NCBI GenBank assembly: GCA_011390435.1
Contig: JAABSK010000195.1
Span: forward strand, 1-5,357
Direction of reading: 5' to 3'
Source: Desulfobacteraceae bacterium
GTDB taxonomy: Bacteria > Desulfobacterota > Desulfobacteria > Desulfobacterales > Desulfobacteraceae
DNA: 5,357 nt
Shown here: positions 1-5,357 of the stretch, piece after piece
Layout of the letters: each line of letters begins with the position of its first letter
Position numbering within the stretch: position 1 is the stretch's first letter
The notes under the pieces: generated by a model
Seen by the model: the letters and a program-made list of their open reading frames with translations, nothing else
Databases searched by the model: none
Told to the model about the DNA's origin: nothing
Position numbers and translations under genes: made by a program

Positions 1-526
1 GGACCATGGGATAGAGTGCAGCAACTGTTTCAATGTTGTGATTGATCACATCAGCACCTGCCTGAACCACGTGATGGAGCGCATCAACATCAGCTTTGAA
101 ATCCGGGATCAGTACCTCGACGCCTGGGGCAGGAACCAGTTTTTTCAGAGCAGCGATGGTATGGGCAAAATGACGGCTCCCGCCATCCAGAAGATCATCC
201 CGGGTGACTGAGGTGATCACCACATATCTCAGCTGCAAATCTTTTGCTGCCAGTGCCACCCGTCCAGGTTCTTTTGGATCAACCGGTTCAGGCATCCCGT
301 GGCCAATCTGGCAGAACCGGCAGTTCCGGGTACAGGTGGCCCCCAGAATCATAAATGTTGCCGTGTTTTTTGAAAAGCACTCAAACATGTTGGGGCAGCC
401 GGCTTCCTGGCAGACGGTATGCAGACGGCAGCCGTTGATCAAGGACTTGACCTGTTCATACCGTCCGCCTGACGGCAATGGTTTTCTCAGCCATCCAGGC
501 TTTGGAATTCTGGAATCAGATGTCAT
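1..526 (-). CDS. lipA: Lipoyl synthase LipA, radical SAM enzyme (3' end cut off by window edge)
   Basis: LipA inserts two sulfur atoms into the octanoyl chain carried on a lipoyl-domain protein (here presumably GcvH), using S-adenosylmethionine and two [4Fe-4S] clusters in the cytoplasm. I translated the minus strand by hand from the ATG at 526. 175 residues are visible, against about 290-330 for the family, so roughly the N-terminal half is present. The auxiliary-cluster cysteines appear as C39-x4-C44-x5-C50 (CQEAGCPNMFEC), and the radical-SAM motif CTRNCRFC spans residues 65-72 (C65, C69, C72). Further family hallmarks follow: TATFMILG at 55-62, RYVVITSVTRDDLLDGG at 100-116 and VINHNIET at 160-167. 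The start overlaps the end of lipB by 11 nt. No good Shine-Dalgarno sequence is visible upstream (only a weak GCGAG about 10 nt away), so translation may be coupled to lipB. The function is secure; only the exact start is slightly uncertain. Confidence 0.96.
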   Translation of the reverse strand, partial: MTSDSRIPKPGWLRKPLPSGGRYEQVKSLINGCRLHTVCQEAGCPNMFECFSKNTATFMILGATCTRNCRFCQIGHGMPEPVDPKEPGRVALAAKDLQLRYVVITSVTRDDLLDGGSRHFAHTIAALKKLVPAPGVEVLIPDFKADVDALHHVVQAGADVINHNIETVAALYPMV

Positions 527-1226
527 CAGTTTGAATCTCGCACTTAAAAATCTGTGAAAAATGGTTGATCAGCTGAAGCGTTATGCTTTCCATGGAGATG
601 GATGTCTGCTGATGCTGACTGCCAGTGCATCGGTTAATTTCCTGTTTGAGTGACGTCATTGAAACACCGGTCAATCCGCAGGGGGTGATCCATGAAAACG
701 GAGTCAAATCAAGGTCAACATTCAATGCCATGCCGTGAAATGTCACCCCTTTTTTGATGCTTAGACCAATACTGCCGATTTTGCTGCTGCCGGCCCATAT
801 GCCAGGGTTTTGCGGGCTGCGGCAGGTATGGACGCCAAAATCCAGTGCGGTTTGCATCATTACGGCTTCCAGGCCGTGAACCAGTTCACTGACACCGATT
901 CTCGGGTGATTCAGATCAAAAATCAAATATAAAACGATCTGTCCGGGGCCGTGATAGGTGATGCTGCCGCCGCGGGTGGTGGCAATGGTCTGTATCCCTT
1001 TGGATTTCAGAAATGTTTCTGAAACGCACAGATGCTCAATACCGCCGTTTTTTCCCAGGGTAAAAACCGGTGGATGTTCAACCAGTAGAATTTGATCCGG
1101 CATGTCCGGGTTCTGTATTCTGGCATCCAGGACCCGGCGCTGGATCTCCAGTGCCGGGAGATACTCGATCATCCCCAGATCAGTCACTGCTGCCCGGCGC
1201 TGTTTGAGGCTTATCCTTTCAGGCAT
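516..1226 (-). CDS. lipB: Octanoyl-[acyl carrier protein]:protein octanoyltransferase LipB
   Basis: LipB moves octanoate from acyl carrier protein to the target lysine of lipoyl-domain proteins, the first step of de novo lipoate assembly; GcvH, encoded three genes upstream, is the obvious acceptor. The 236-residue product shows LVEHPPVFTLG at 48-58, the RGG..TYHGPGQ motif at 85-96, a GSSKIGSIG segment with the expected catalytic Lys149, FHGMALNV at 163-170, and TPCGLTG with the expected catalytic Cys183. The length suits the family (about 210-235). The start is uncertain. The ATG at 1226 gives 16 residues before the conserved DLG segment and overlaps gcvPB by 16 nt, but it has no recognisable Shine-Dalgarno sequence. 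In-frame alternatives are GTG at 1187 (223 residues) and ATG at 1172, neither with a strong site. An inverted repeat brackets this region and may bear on initiation. The gene ends 11 nt inside lipA, consistent with one mRNA. Confidence 0.96.
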   Translation of the reverse strand: MPERISLKQRRAAVTDLGMIEYLPALEIQRRVLDARIQNPDMPDQILLVEHPPVFTLGKNGGIEHLCVSETFLKSKGIQTIATTRGGSITYHGPGQIVLYLIFDLNHPRIGVSELVHGLEAVMMQTALDFGVHTCRSPQNPGIWAGSSKIGSIGLSIKKGVTFHGMALNVDLDLTPFSWITPCGLTGVSMTSLKQEINRCTGSQHQQTSISMESITLQLINHFSQIFKCEIQTDDI

Positions 1227-1247
1227 GGTTTTCTGGCAGCAGTCACT
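1182..1247. repeat. Imperfect inverted repeat bracketing the gcvPB stop and lipB start
   Basis: Positions 1182-1194 and 1235-1247 are reverse complements in 12 of 13 positions, including an uninterrupted 9-bp stem (1186-1194 with 1235-1243). The 40-nt loop holds the gcvPB stop (1211-1213), the duplicated AAAGGATAA element and the annotated lipB ATG (1224-1226). The 3' arm in the mRNA contains the alternative lipB GTG start (1185-1187). Both arms are coding sequence, so the match may be accidental; a 9-bp stem at such spacing is expected about once by chance in a window of this size, the 12/13 match less often. Confidence 0.4.
1211..1222 (-). repeat. CTGAAAGGATAA element at the end of gcvPB, second copy at the end of gcvH
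   Basis: The last four codons of gcvPB (Leu-Lys-Gly-stop) are identical over 12 nt to those of gcvH at 4007-4018. Both are followed by a near-identical run (AGCC after gcvH, GCC after gcvPB). After gcvH the element acts as the gcvPA ribosome-binding site. After gcvPB no ATG follows at a suitable distance in the lipB frame; the codon at the right spacing is CTC. Confidence 0.6.
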
Positions 1248-2668
1248 TCATCCAGGCGGGTAACCTTGGGTGTATGCGGCGCCGTCACCAGTTTTTCAGG
1301 GGTTGTCTTCGCCTCCAGTACAATGGCTTTCACCGCTTCAACAAACTGGTCAATGGTTTCTTTGGATTCAGTTTCCGTGGGTTCGACCATAAACGCACCG
1401 TCCACCACCAGAGGAAAATACATGGTCGGCGGGTGAAATCCATAATCCAGCAGTCGTTTGGAGATATCCATTGTGGTGATGTGGTTTTTTTTCTGATACA
1501 GATCATTGAATACACATTCGTGCATACAGGGGCTGTCATACGGCAGGTTCAAAACACCTTTTAAGCAGGCCTTGATATAATTGGCATTCAGCACTGCCAG
1601 TCTGCTGGCATCACACAGGCCCTGCCGACCCATGGAAAGAATATAGGCGTATGCCCGCACCATGACGCCGAAATGTCCGTAAAAAGTGTGCATCCGGCCA
1701 ATGGTGTCAGGGGTGTCGTAAAAAAGTGTGTAGGTATCCAGGTTTTTTTGAATTCTGGGAACAGGTAAAAAGGGTTCCAGCAGACGGTTGACCGCCACAG
1801 GGCCTGCTCCGGGTCCGCCGCCGCCATGGGGGGTGGAAAAGGTTTTGTGCAGGTTCAGGTGCAGAACATCGATCCCGATTTCACCGGGTTTAACAACGCC
1901 CATGATGGCATTCATATTGGCCCCGTCGCCATATACCAACCCGCCTTTTGAATGGACAATATCAGCAATTTCTCTGGTATGGGTTTCAAAAAACCCCAGG
2001 GTATTGGGGTTGGTCATCATGATACCGGCGGTGTCTTCATCCATGACTGCCTTGACAGCGGCCGGTTCCAGAATGCCGTCCGGTCCGGAGGCCACATTGA
2101 CAGAATCGTATCCGCACAGGCTGGCACTGGCAGGATTGGTGCCGTGGGCAGTATCCGGAATAATGATTTTTGATCGCTGGCGTCCGTTTTTTTCATGGAA
2201 TTTGTGGATCATGAGCATGCCGGTAAACTCTCCGTGGGCACCGGCCGCCGGCTGAAGGCTGACCGCATCAAATCCCGTGATTTTTCCCAGCAACTGTTCA
2301 AGGGTGTACATCAGTTGTAAGGCACCCTGGGAGGCTGCATCCCCGGCAAAGGGATGGGCTTTGGAAAACCCCTGTCTTGCAGCCTGGACCTCGTTGGTTT
2401 TGGGATTGTATTTCATGGTACATGATCCCAGAGGATACATGCCGGAATCCACGCCGAAATTCCACTGGGACAGTCGTGTATAATGGCGCACCACATCCAG
2501 TTCTGACAACTGTGGCAGGTCAGGGGCTTCACCCACAACTTCCTGGGGGAGGGCAGCTTCTTTGACTTCAGATTTCGGAAGGGAGATGGCGCATCTGCCG
2601 TCACGGCTTTTTTCCCATAATTGCGGCTCATTAAAGATCAGGCCGCTGGTTCCTGCGCGTTGTGTCAT
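1211..2668 (-). CDS. gcvPB: Glycine dehydrogenase (decarboxylating) subunit 2, GcvPB (P protein, PLP-binding half)
   Basis: This is the pyridoxal-phosphate-binding half of the P protein. With GcvPA it decarboxylates glycine and transfers the aminomethyl group to the lipoyl arm of GcvH. The 485-residue product matches the usual length of about 480-490. The N-terminal region has YPLGSCTMKYNPKTNE at 78-93. The PLP lysine is Lys275 in NLHKTFSTPHGGGGPGAGP (272-290), with GDGANMNAI (248-256) before it. SLQPAAGAHGEFTG sits at 137-150 and PDTAHGTNPASA at 171-182. The C-terminus ends in a family-typical APHTPKVTRLDEVTAARKP. The start is fixed by a near-perfect Shine-Dalgarno sequence (AAAGGAGG, 7 nt before the ATG), and the ATG overlaps the gcvPA stop in an ATGA quartet, which implies coupled, roughly equimolar synthesis of the two subunits. 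The gene's last codons, CTGAAAGGATAA, duplicate the end of gcvH. No defect is seen. Confidence 0.98.
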   Translation of the reverse strand: MTQRAGTSGLIFNEPQLWEKSRDGRCAISLPKSEVKEAALPQEVVGEAPDLPQLSELDVVRHYTRLSQWNFGVDSGMYPLGSCTMKYNPKTNEVQAARQGFSKAHPFAGDAASQGALQLMYTLEQLLGKITGFDAVSLQPAAGAHGEFTGMLMIHKFHEKNGRQRSKIIIPDTAHGTNPASASLCGYDSVNVASGPDGILEPAAVKAVMDEDTAGIMMTNPNTLGFFETHTREIADIVHSKGGLVYGDGANMNAIMGVVKPGEIGIDVLHLNLHKTFSTPHGGGGPGAGPVAVNRLLEPFLPVPRIQKNLDTYTLFYDTPDTIGRMHTFYGHFGVMVRAYAYILSMGRQGLCDASRLAVLNANYIKACLKGVLNLPYDSPCMHECVFNDLYQKKNHITTMDISKRLLDYGFHPPTMYFPLVVDGAFMVEPTETESKETIDQFVEAVKAIVLEAKTTPEKLVTAPHTPKVTRLDEVTAARKPCLKG

Positions 2669-4002
2669 GACTGCACCTCCTTTGCCAGCTGATCCATATC
2701 TGCTTTGGACAGGGTTTCTGTGGCACAGAACAGATAATGATTTTTCATATCCGGGTAAAAAGGCTCCAGATCCAGGCCTGCCAGAATGCAGTGATTCTCC
2801 ATCAGCTGCCGGTGTTTTGTCTTGAAACCATCTGGTACTTTCAAGACAAATTCATTAAAAAACAGGGCATTGAAAACCGGTTTCAGCCCGGCAGCCTCAA
2901 GAACCTGTTTTAAATAGACGGCATTGCTGTGATTGAGCTGAGCAATTTTCCGGATGCCGATTTTTCCTGCTGTGGCCAGGTAGATGCCGGCGATCATGGC
3001 ACATAACCCATTGTTGGAACAGATATTGGAAGCAGCTTTTTCCCTGCGGATATGCTGTTCACGGGTGGCCAGGGTCAATACATATCCGCGCTGCCCATTG
3101 GCATCCAGCGTTTTTCCCACAAGGCGGCCTGGCAGATGCCGCATCAATTGCTGTTTCCCGGCCAGCAGCCCCAGGCCTGGGCCGCCAAAGGATTTGTTGA
3201 TTCCAAGGCTCTGGCCTTCACCTGTGACGATGTCCGCACCAAAGCTGCCGGGATTTTTCAGCAGGCCATAAGCCAGCGCTTCTGTAAAAGAAACCACCAT
3301 CATGGCGGATTTAGCGTCTGCAATGGCCCTGATGGCTGCAAGATCCTCAATATGACCAAAAAAATTGGGGGATTGAATGCAGACGCCGGCAATGTCATCC
3401 ATTGCCCTGAGGGCGTCCATATCTGTTTTCCCGTCTTGAGTGGCAGGGATTTCAACCAGTTTGAATTTTGACGGCCGAAGATAGGTCTGGATGATCTGTC
3501 GGTGACTGGGATGCACCAGGCAGGATATGGCGACAGTGGATGCGGTTTTATGGGTCCGCAGGGAAATAAGTGCGGCTTCGGCAAGAGCGGTGCCCCCGTC
3601 ATAGTGGGAGGCTGTGGCAATTTCCATTCCCAGAAGCTGGGTGACCATGGTCTGAAATTCATAGATACCCTGAAGGGTCCCCTGGCTGACTTCCGGCTGG
3701 TATGGCGTGTAGGCGGTCATGAATTCCGACCGGGAGATCAGATAGGGAATGATGGCCGGAATATGATGGTCATAGCTTCCGGCACCGGCAAAACATTTAA
3801 AGTCACGACAGGCAATATTCTTTTCTGCCAGGTCTTTCATGTGGCTGTCCAGTTCCCATTCAGACAGTGCGTCCGGGATATCAAGATCCGATTTGAGTCG
3901 CAAGGATGGCGGAATGGCATCAAACAGGCTGTCCAGTGACGAATGGCCTGTGACCTGCAGCATGGTTTGAATATCTTCTGTGGTGTGTGGAAGATACCGC
4001 AT
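2665..4002 (-). CDS. gcvPA: Glycine dehydrogenase (decarboxylating) subunit 1, GcvPA (P protein, N-terminal half)
   Basis: GcvPA is the non-PLP-binding half of the split P protein and forms the active heterotetramer with GcvPB. The 445-residue length is typical. The N-terminus MRYLPHTTEDIQTML is characteristic. Conserved blocks follow: FAGAGSYDHHIPAI (71-84), RSEFMTAYTPYQPEVSQGTLQ (91-111) and SHYDGGTALAEA (132-143). The glycine-rich GEGQSLGINKSFGGPGLGLLA spans 261-281, and a long signature runs over 293-330, including VGKTLDANGQRGYVLTL and TREQHIRREKA. As expected for this subunit, the active-site lysine context of GcvPB is absent. The start at 4002 is supported by AAAGGA 7 nt upstream, which is built from the last sense codons of gcvH. 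The gap to gcvH is 4 nt, and the stop overlaps the gcvPB start by 4 nt. Split P proteins are known from Firmicutes, archaea, Thermus-type bacteria and many Desulfobacterota. Confidence 0.98.
   Translation of the reverse strand: MRYLPHTTEDIQTMLQVTGHSSLDSLFDAIPPSLRLKSDLDIPDALSEWELDSHMKDLAEKNIACRDFKCFAGAGSYDHHIPAIIPYLISRSEFMTAYTPYQPEVSQGTLQGIYEFQTMVTQLLGMEIATASHYDGGTALAEAALISLRTHKTASTVAISCLVHPSHRQIIQTYLRPSKFKLVEIPATQDGKTDMDALRAMDDIAGVCIQSPNFFGHIEDLAAIRAIADAKSAMMVVSFTEALAYGLLKNPGSFGADIVTGEGQSLGINKSFGGPGLGLLAGKQQLMRHLPGRLVGKTLDANGQRGYVLTLATREQHIRREKAASNICSNNGLCAMIAGIYLATAGKIGIRKIAQLNHSNAVYLKQVLEAAGLKPVFNALFFNEFVLKVPDGFKTKHRQLMENHCILAGLDLEPFYPDMKNHYLFCATETLSKADMDQLAKEVQS
2676..2683 (-). promoter_or_regulatory. 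Strong ribosome-binding site of gcvPB inside the end of gcvPA
   Basis: AAAGGAGG on the minus strand, 7 nt before the ATG at 2668, is close to the full anti-16S consensus. It lies in the last codons of gcvPA, and the ATG shares an ATGA with the gcvPA stop. This combines re-initiation with a strong independent site. Confidence 0.85.
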
Positions 4003-4006
4003 GGCT

Positions 4007-4408
4007 TTATCCTTTCAGCATATCCAGGTATGCTGTTTTATCCAGAAGATCATCCATCTGGGAAAGATCAGACGGCGTTACCTTGATGAGCCACCCGTTG
4101 TCATAACAGGATTGATTTACCAGTTCAGGGGCATCTTCAAGTGCTGAATTGACGGCAGTCACCTGTCCTGAGATGGGCATGTAGATCTCTGAAACCGCTT
4201 TGACCGATTCCACTGTTCCAAACTCCTCTTTTTGCGAGAGGGTTTTTCCCACCTCAGGTAGTTCGACAAAAACGATCTCTCCCAGCTGGTCCTGGGCATA
4301 GTCATTGATGCCGATGGTGACGGTCGAGTTGTCCGACAGTTTTGCCCATTCATGATCCTGGGTGTATTTGATCTCTTCAGGCAGGTCCAGATCACTGATT
4401 TCTTTCAT
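4007..4408 (-). CDS. gcvH: Glycine cleavage system H protein (lipoyl carrier)
   Basis: GcvH is the mobile carrier of the glycine cleavage system: its lipoyl-lysine arm shuttles the aminomethyl group between the P, T and L proteins. The lipoylation site is Lys70 (counting from this start) in the classic context EFGTVESVKAVSEIYMP. Other hallmarks are YTQDHEWAKL near the N-terminus, GINDYAQDQLGEIVFVELPEVG, and CYDNGWLIKV followed by LLDKTAYLDML at the end. I chose the ATG at 4408 (133 residues) because GGAGGA lies 4 nt before it. An in-frame ATG at 4420 would add MEDD (137 residues), but it has no ribosome-binding site of its own and its G overlaps the Shine-Dalgarno sequence. The downstream lipB and lipA products are the enzymes expected to modify Lys70. 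The last codons, AAAGGATAA, double as the Shine-Dalgarno sequence of gcvPA. Confidence 0.97.
   Translation of the reverse strand: MKEISDLDLPEEIKYTQDHEWAKLSDNSTVTIGINDYAQDQLGEIVFVELPEVGKTLSQKEEFGTVESVKAVSEIYMPISGQVTAVNSALEDAPELVNQSCYDNGWLIKVTPSDLSQMDDLLDKTAYLDMLKG
4010..4015 (-). promoter_or_regulatory. Ribosome-binding site of gcvPA inside the end of gcvH
   Basis: AAAGGA is made of the last two sense codons of gcvH (Lys-Gly), directly followed by its TAA stop and then, 7 nt after the AAAGGA, by the gcvPA ATG at 4002. A ribosome terminating on gcvH would sit over this site, which favours translational coupling. Confidence 0.8.
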
Positions 4409-4412
4409 GTCA

Positions 4413-4418
4413 TCCTCC
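4413..4418 (-). promoter_or_regulatory. Ribosome-binding site that decides the gcvH start
   Basis: Read on the minus strand, GGAGGA stands 4 nt before the ATG at 4408. It overlaps the upstream in-frame ATG at 4420 (ATGGAGGATGACATG), so the upstream codon is unlikely to be the main start. It lies in the only real gap of the cluster, 37 nt between the gcvT stop and gcvH. It may allow gcvH to be translated independently and strongly, as suits a carrier protein. Confidence 0.85.
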
Positions 4419-4445
4419 ATGATTTCGGTATTAAGATTCCGGGTG

Positions 4446-5357
4446 TTAAATAAAATGACTCAGTTTTTTCCGTGCAGTGGTGTCCGGCCGGATCTGCCGG
4501 ACAATTGTAGCGGATATTTGCCGTTTCTTTTCCATGAGCGTGATGGGGGTTCCAGGAGGCAGGTTTTTGGACACCTTGACAAATCCGCAGCTGAGTCCCC
4601 TGATTTTCAGATCCCCTGGCAGGTCAGGGGTATTGATGCTGACGATTTTACCATTGTAATGGTCAATGGCCATGTCTGTTGCACAGCTCAGAACAGTGCC
4701 GATGACGTTCTGGTCTTTGTCCAGCACCTGGCTGTCCGGTCCGGTTCCGATCTTTCGCAGAGAATCTCCCACAAAGGGCAGGGTGTATGCAGTGTCTGTC
4801 GCATTGAGCAGCGCAGTATCGCCGACAAACGATTTTGTAAATCCGGTGCGGCTGGAATTGAAGGGCAGGGCAAATTCCCAGGGATGGTGGATAAACAGAT
4901 CATTTCCAATATCCTGATGGGACAAGGGAAGTCCTGCACCAGTCCGCAAAGAATCCCTGGCACCAAGGCCGCAGGGGCCGATGCCCAGGTGCTGCCGGTC
5001 TGATGCAAGGGCCTGCCACAGGTCCAGAGCTGCCTGGGGAGGCATAAACATTTCAAATCCAAACTCTCCAGTGTAACCGGATCGTGACAGAAGAACGGGA
5101 GTGCCGTTTTGAAGACAAACCGTTTGCGCTGAAGAAGCTGGAATTTCGGGTAGACCGCCTTTAAACGAGAAATAGGGAAAAGTATCAAATACGGTTTCGG
5201 GATGCATGATCAGCGGAAACAGAGCCCTGGCAGACAATGGACCCTGAACATCAATTTTAGCGATTTTTCCGGTGAGGTCGGTAATGGTCACTGTTTTTGT
5301 ATCGTTTTGATGCGCCAGAAGATGTGCAGTCACCACCGGACCCATGCCGGCATTGAC
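4446..5357 (-). CDS. gcvT: Glycine cleavage system T protein, aminomethyltransferase (5' end missing), divergent form
   Basis: GcvT transfers the methylene carbon from aminomethyl-lipoyl-GcvH to tetrahydrofolate, releasing ammonia. The frame is open to the window edge. The first visible residues, VNAG, match the conserved folate-contacting Asn segment, so the Met at 5345 is internal, and roughly 100 N-terminal residues, including the usual catalytic Asp region, lie outside. In the 303 visible residues I recognise DVQGPLSAR (about 36-44), RSGYTGEFGFEMFMP (92-106), and CGLGARDSLRTGAGLPLSHQDIG (129-151). The C-terminal beta-barrel domain follows (GTVLSCATDMAI, then GFVKV...PPGTPITL). Differences from the family norm include: about 16 extra residues before GYTGE; TGAG where LEAG is usual after the ARD-LR motif; about 20 extra residues in the C-terminal domain; and a basic tail RPDTTARKKL. 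The visible part is about 50 residues longer than the matching part of typical 360-375-residue GcvT. Gene order makes true GcvT by far the likeliest call. Confidence 0.92.
   Translation of the reverse strand, partial: VNAGMGPVVTAHLLAHQNDTKTVTITDLTGKIAKIDVQGPLSARALFPLIMHPETVFDTFPYFSFKGGLPEIPASSAQTVCLQNGTPVLLSRSGYTGEFGFEMFMPPQAALDLWQALASDRQHLGIGPCGLGARDSLRTGAGLPLSHQDIGNDLFIHHPWEFALPFNSSRTGFTKSFVGDTALLNATDTAYTLPFVGDSLRKIGTGPDSQVLDKDQNVIGTVLSCATDMAIDHYNGKIVSINTPDLPGDLKIRGLSCGFVKVSKNLPPGTPITLMEKKRQISATIVRQIRPDTTARKKLSHFI

Noticed and set aside
1788..2255. Plus-strand open frame of 155 codons
   Set aside because: It lies antisense within gcvPB, whose protein is unmistakable, and its translation is proline-rich shadow sequence with no recognisable domain.
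3502..3939. Plus-strand open frame of 145 codons
   Set aside because: It is antisense to the conserved N-terminal half of gcvPA and shows no recognisable motif or supporting ribosome-binding site; the same holds for the other plus-strand open frames (for example 4362-5003 across gcvT/gcvH).
4409..4445. Hairpin, terminator or glycine riboswitch in the gcvT-gcvH gap
   Set aside because: The gap is only 37 nt, far too short for a glycine riboswitch, and the best stem (CGGAAT with ATACCG) has a mismatch and no T-run. A riboswitch, if any, would be upstream of gcvT, outside the window.
5343..5345. ATG at 5345 as the true start of gcvT
   Set aside because: The frame stays open to the window edge and the upstream residues VNAG are a conserved internal GcvT segment, so this Met is internal and the gene is truncated by the window.
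1..5357. Mobile elements, CRISPR arrays, tRNA or rRNA genes, or a hidden novel system
   Set aside because: Apart from the 37-nt and 4-nt gaps the whole window is coding for six recognisable housekeeping proteins; no tandem or dispersed long repeats, terminal inverted repeats or RNA-gene-like stretches were found.

Overview
The window holds one tightly packed six-gene cluster, all on the minus strand. In transcription order (from the right end to the left) it reads gcvT (5' end missing) - gcvH - gcvPA - gcvPB - lipB - lipA (3' end missing). Together these encode the T, H and split P proteins of the glycine cleavage system plus the two enzymes that build lipoate in place on the H protein. All complete reading frames are intact, I see no frameshift, and no gene on the plus strand is credible.

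Organism: a bacterium of moderate GC content with a two-subunit P protein (GcvPA/GcvPB), which excludes the single-chain GcvP of enterobacteria and most other Gammaproteobacteria. The fusion of gcv and lip genes in one operon, and the style of the proteins (a long, divergent GcvT in particular), suggest an anaerobic sulfate-reducing Desulfobacterota of the Desulfobacteraceae type. This is inferred from remembered protein style and gene order, not from a search.

Layout: 4446-5357 gcvT (C-terminal ~303 residues); 37-nt gap carrying a strong ribosome-binding site; 4007-4408 gcvH; 4-nt gap; 2665-4002 gcvPA; 4-nt ATGA overlap; 1211-2668 gcvPB; 16-nt overlap (with the annotated start); 516-1226 lipB; 11-nt overlap; 1-526 lipA (first 175 residues). 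The longest non-coding stretch is the 37-nt gap, so the genes are almost certainly one transcript. Its promoter must lie upstream of gcvT, outside the window, and no terminator is visible.

How they work together: GcvPA/GcvPB decarboxylate glycine and load the aminomethyl group onto the lipoyl arm of GcvH. GcvT passes the one-carbon unit to tetrahydrofolate and releases ammonia. The dihydrolipoyl arm is reoxidised by an L protein (Lpd), which is not in the window. LipB transfers octanoate from acyl carrier protein to the GcvH lysine, and LipA inserts the two sulfurs. The operon therefore encodes both the carrier protein and its cofactor assembly. The most unusual points are the divergent, insertion-bearing GcvT, an unusual junction around the lipB start (an inverted repeat and a duplicated stop/Shine-Dalgarno element), and a gcvH start decided by its ribosome-binding site. 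I do not see a novel defence, mobile or regulatory system.
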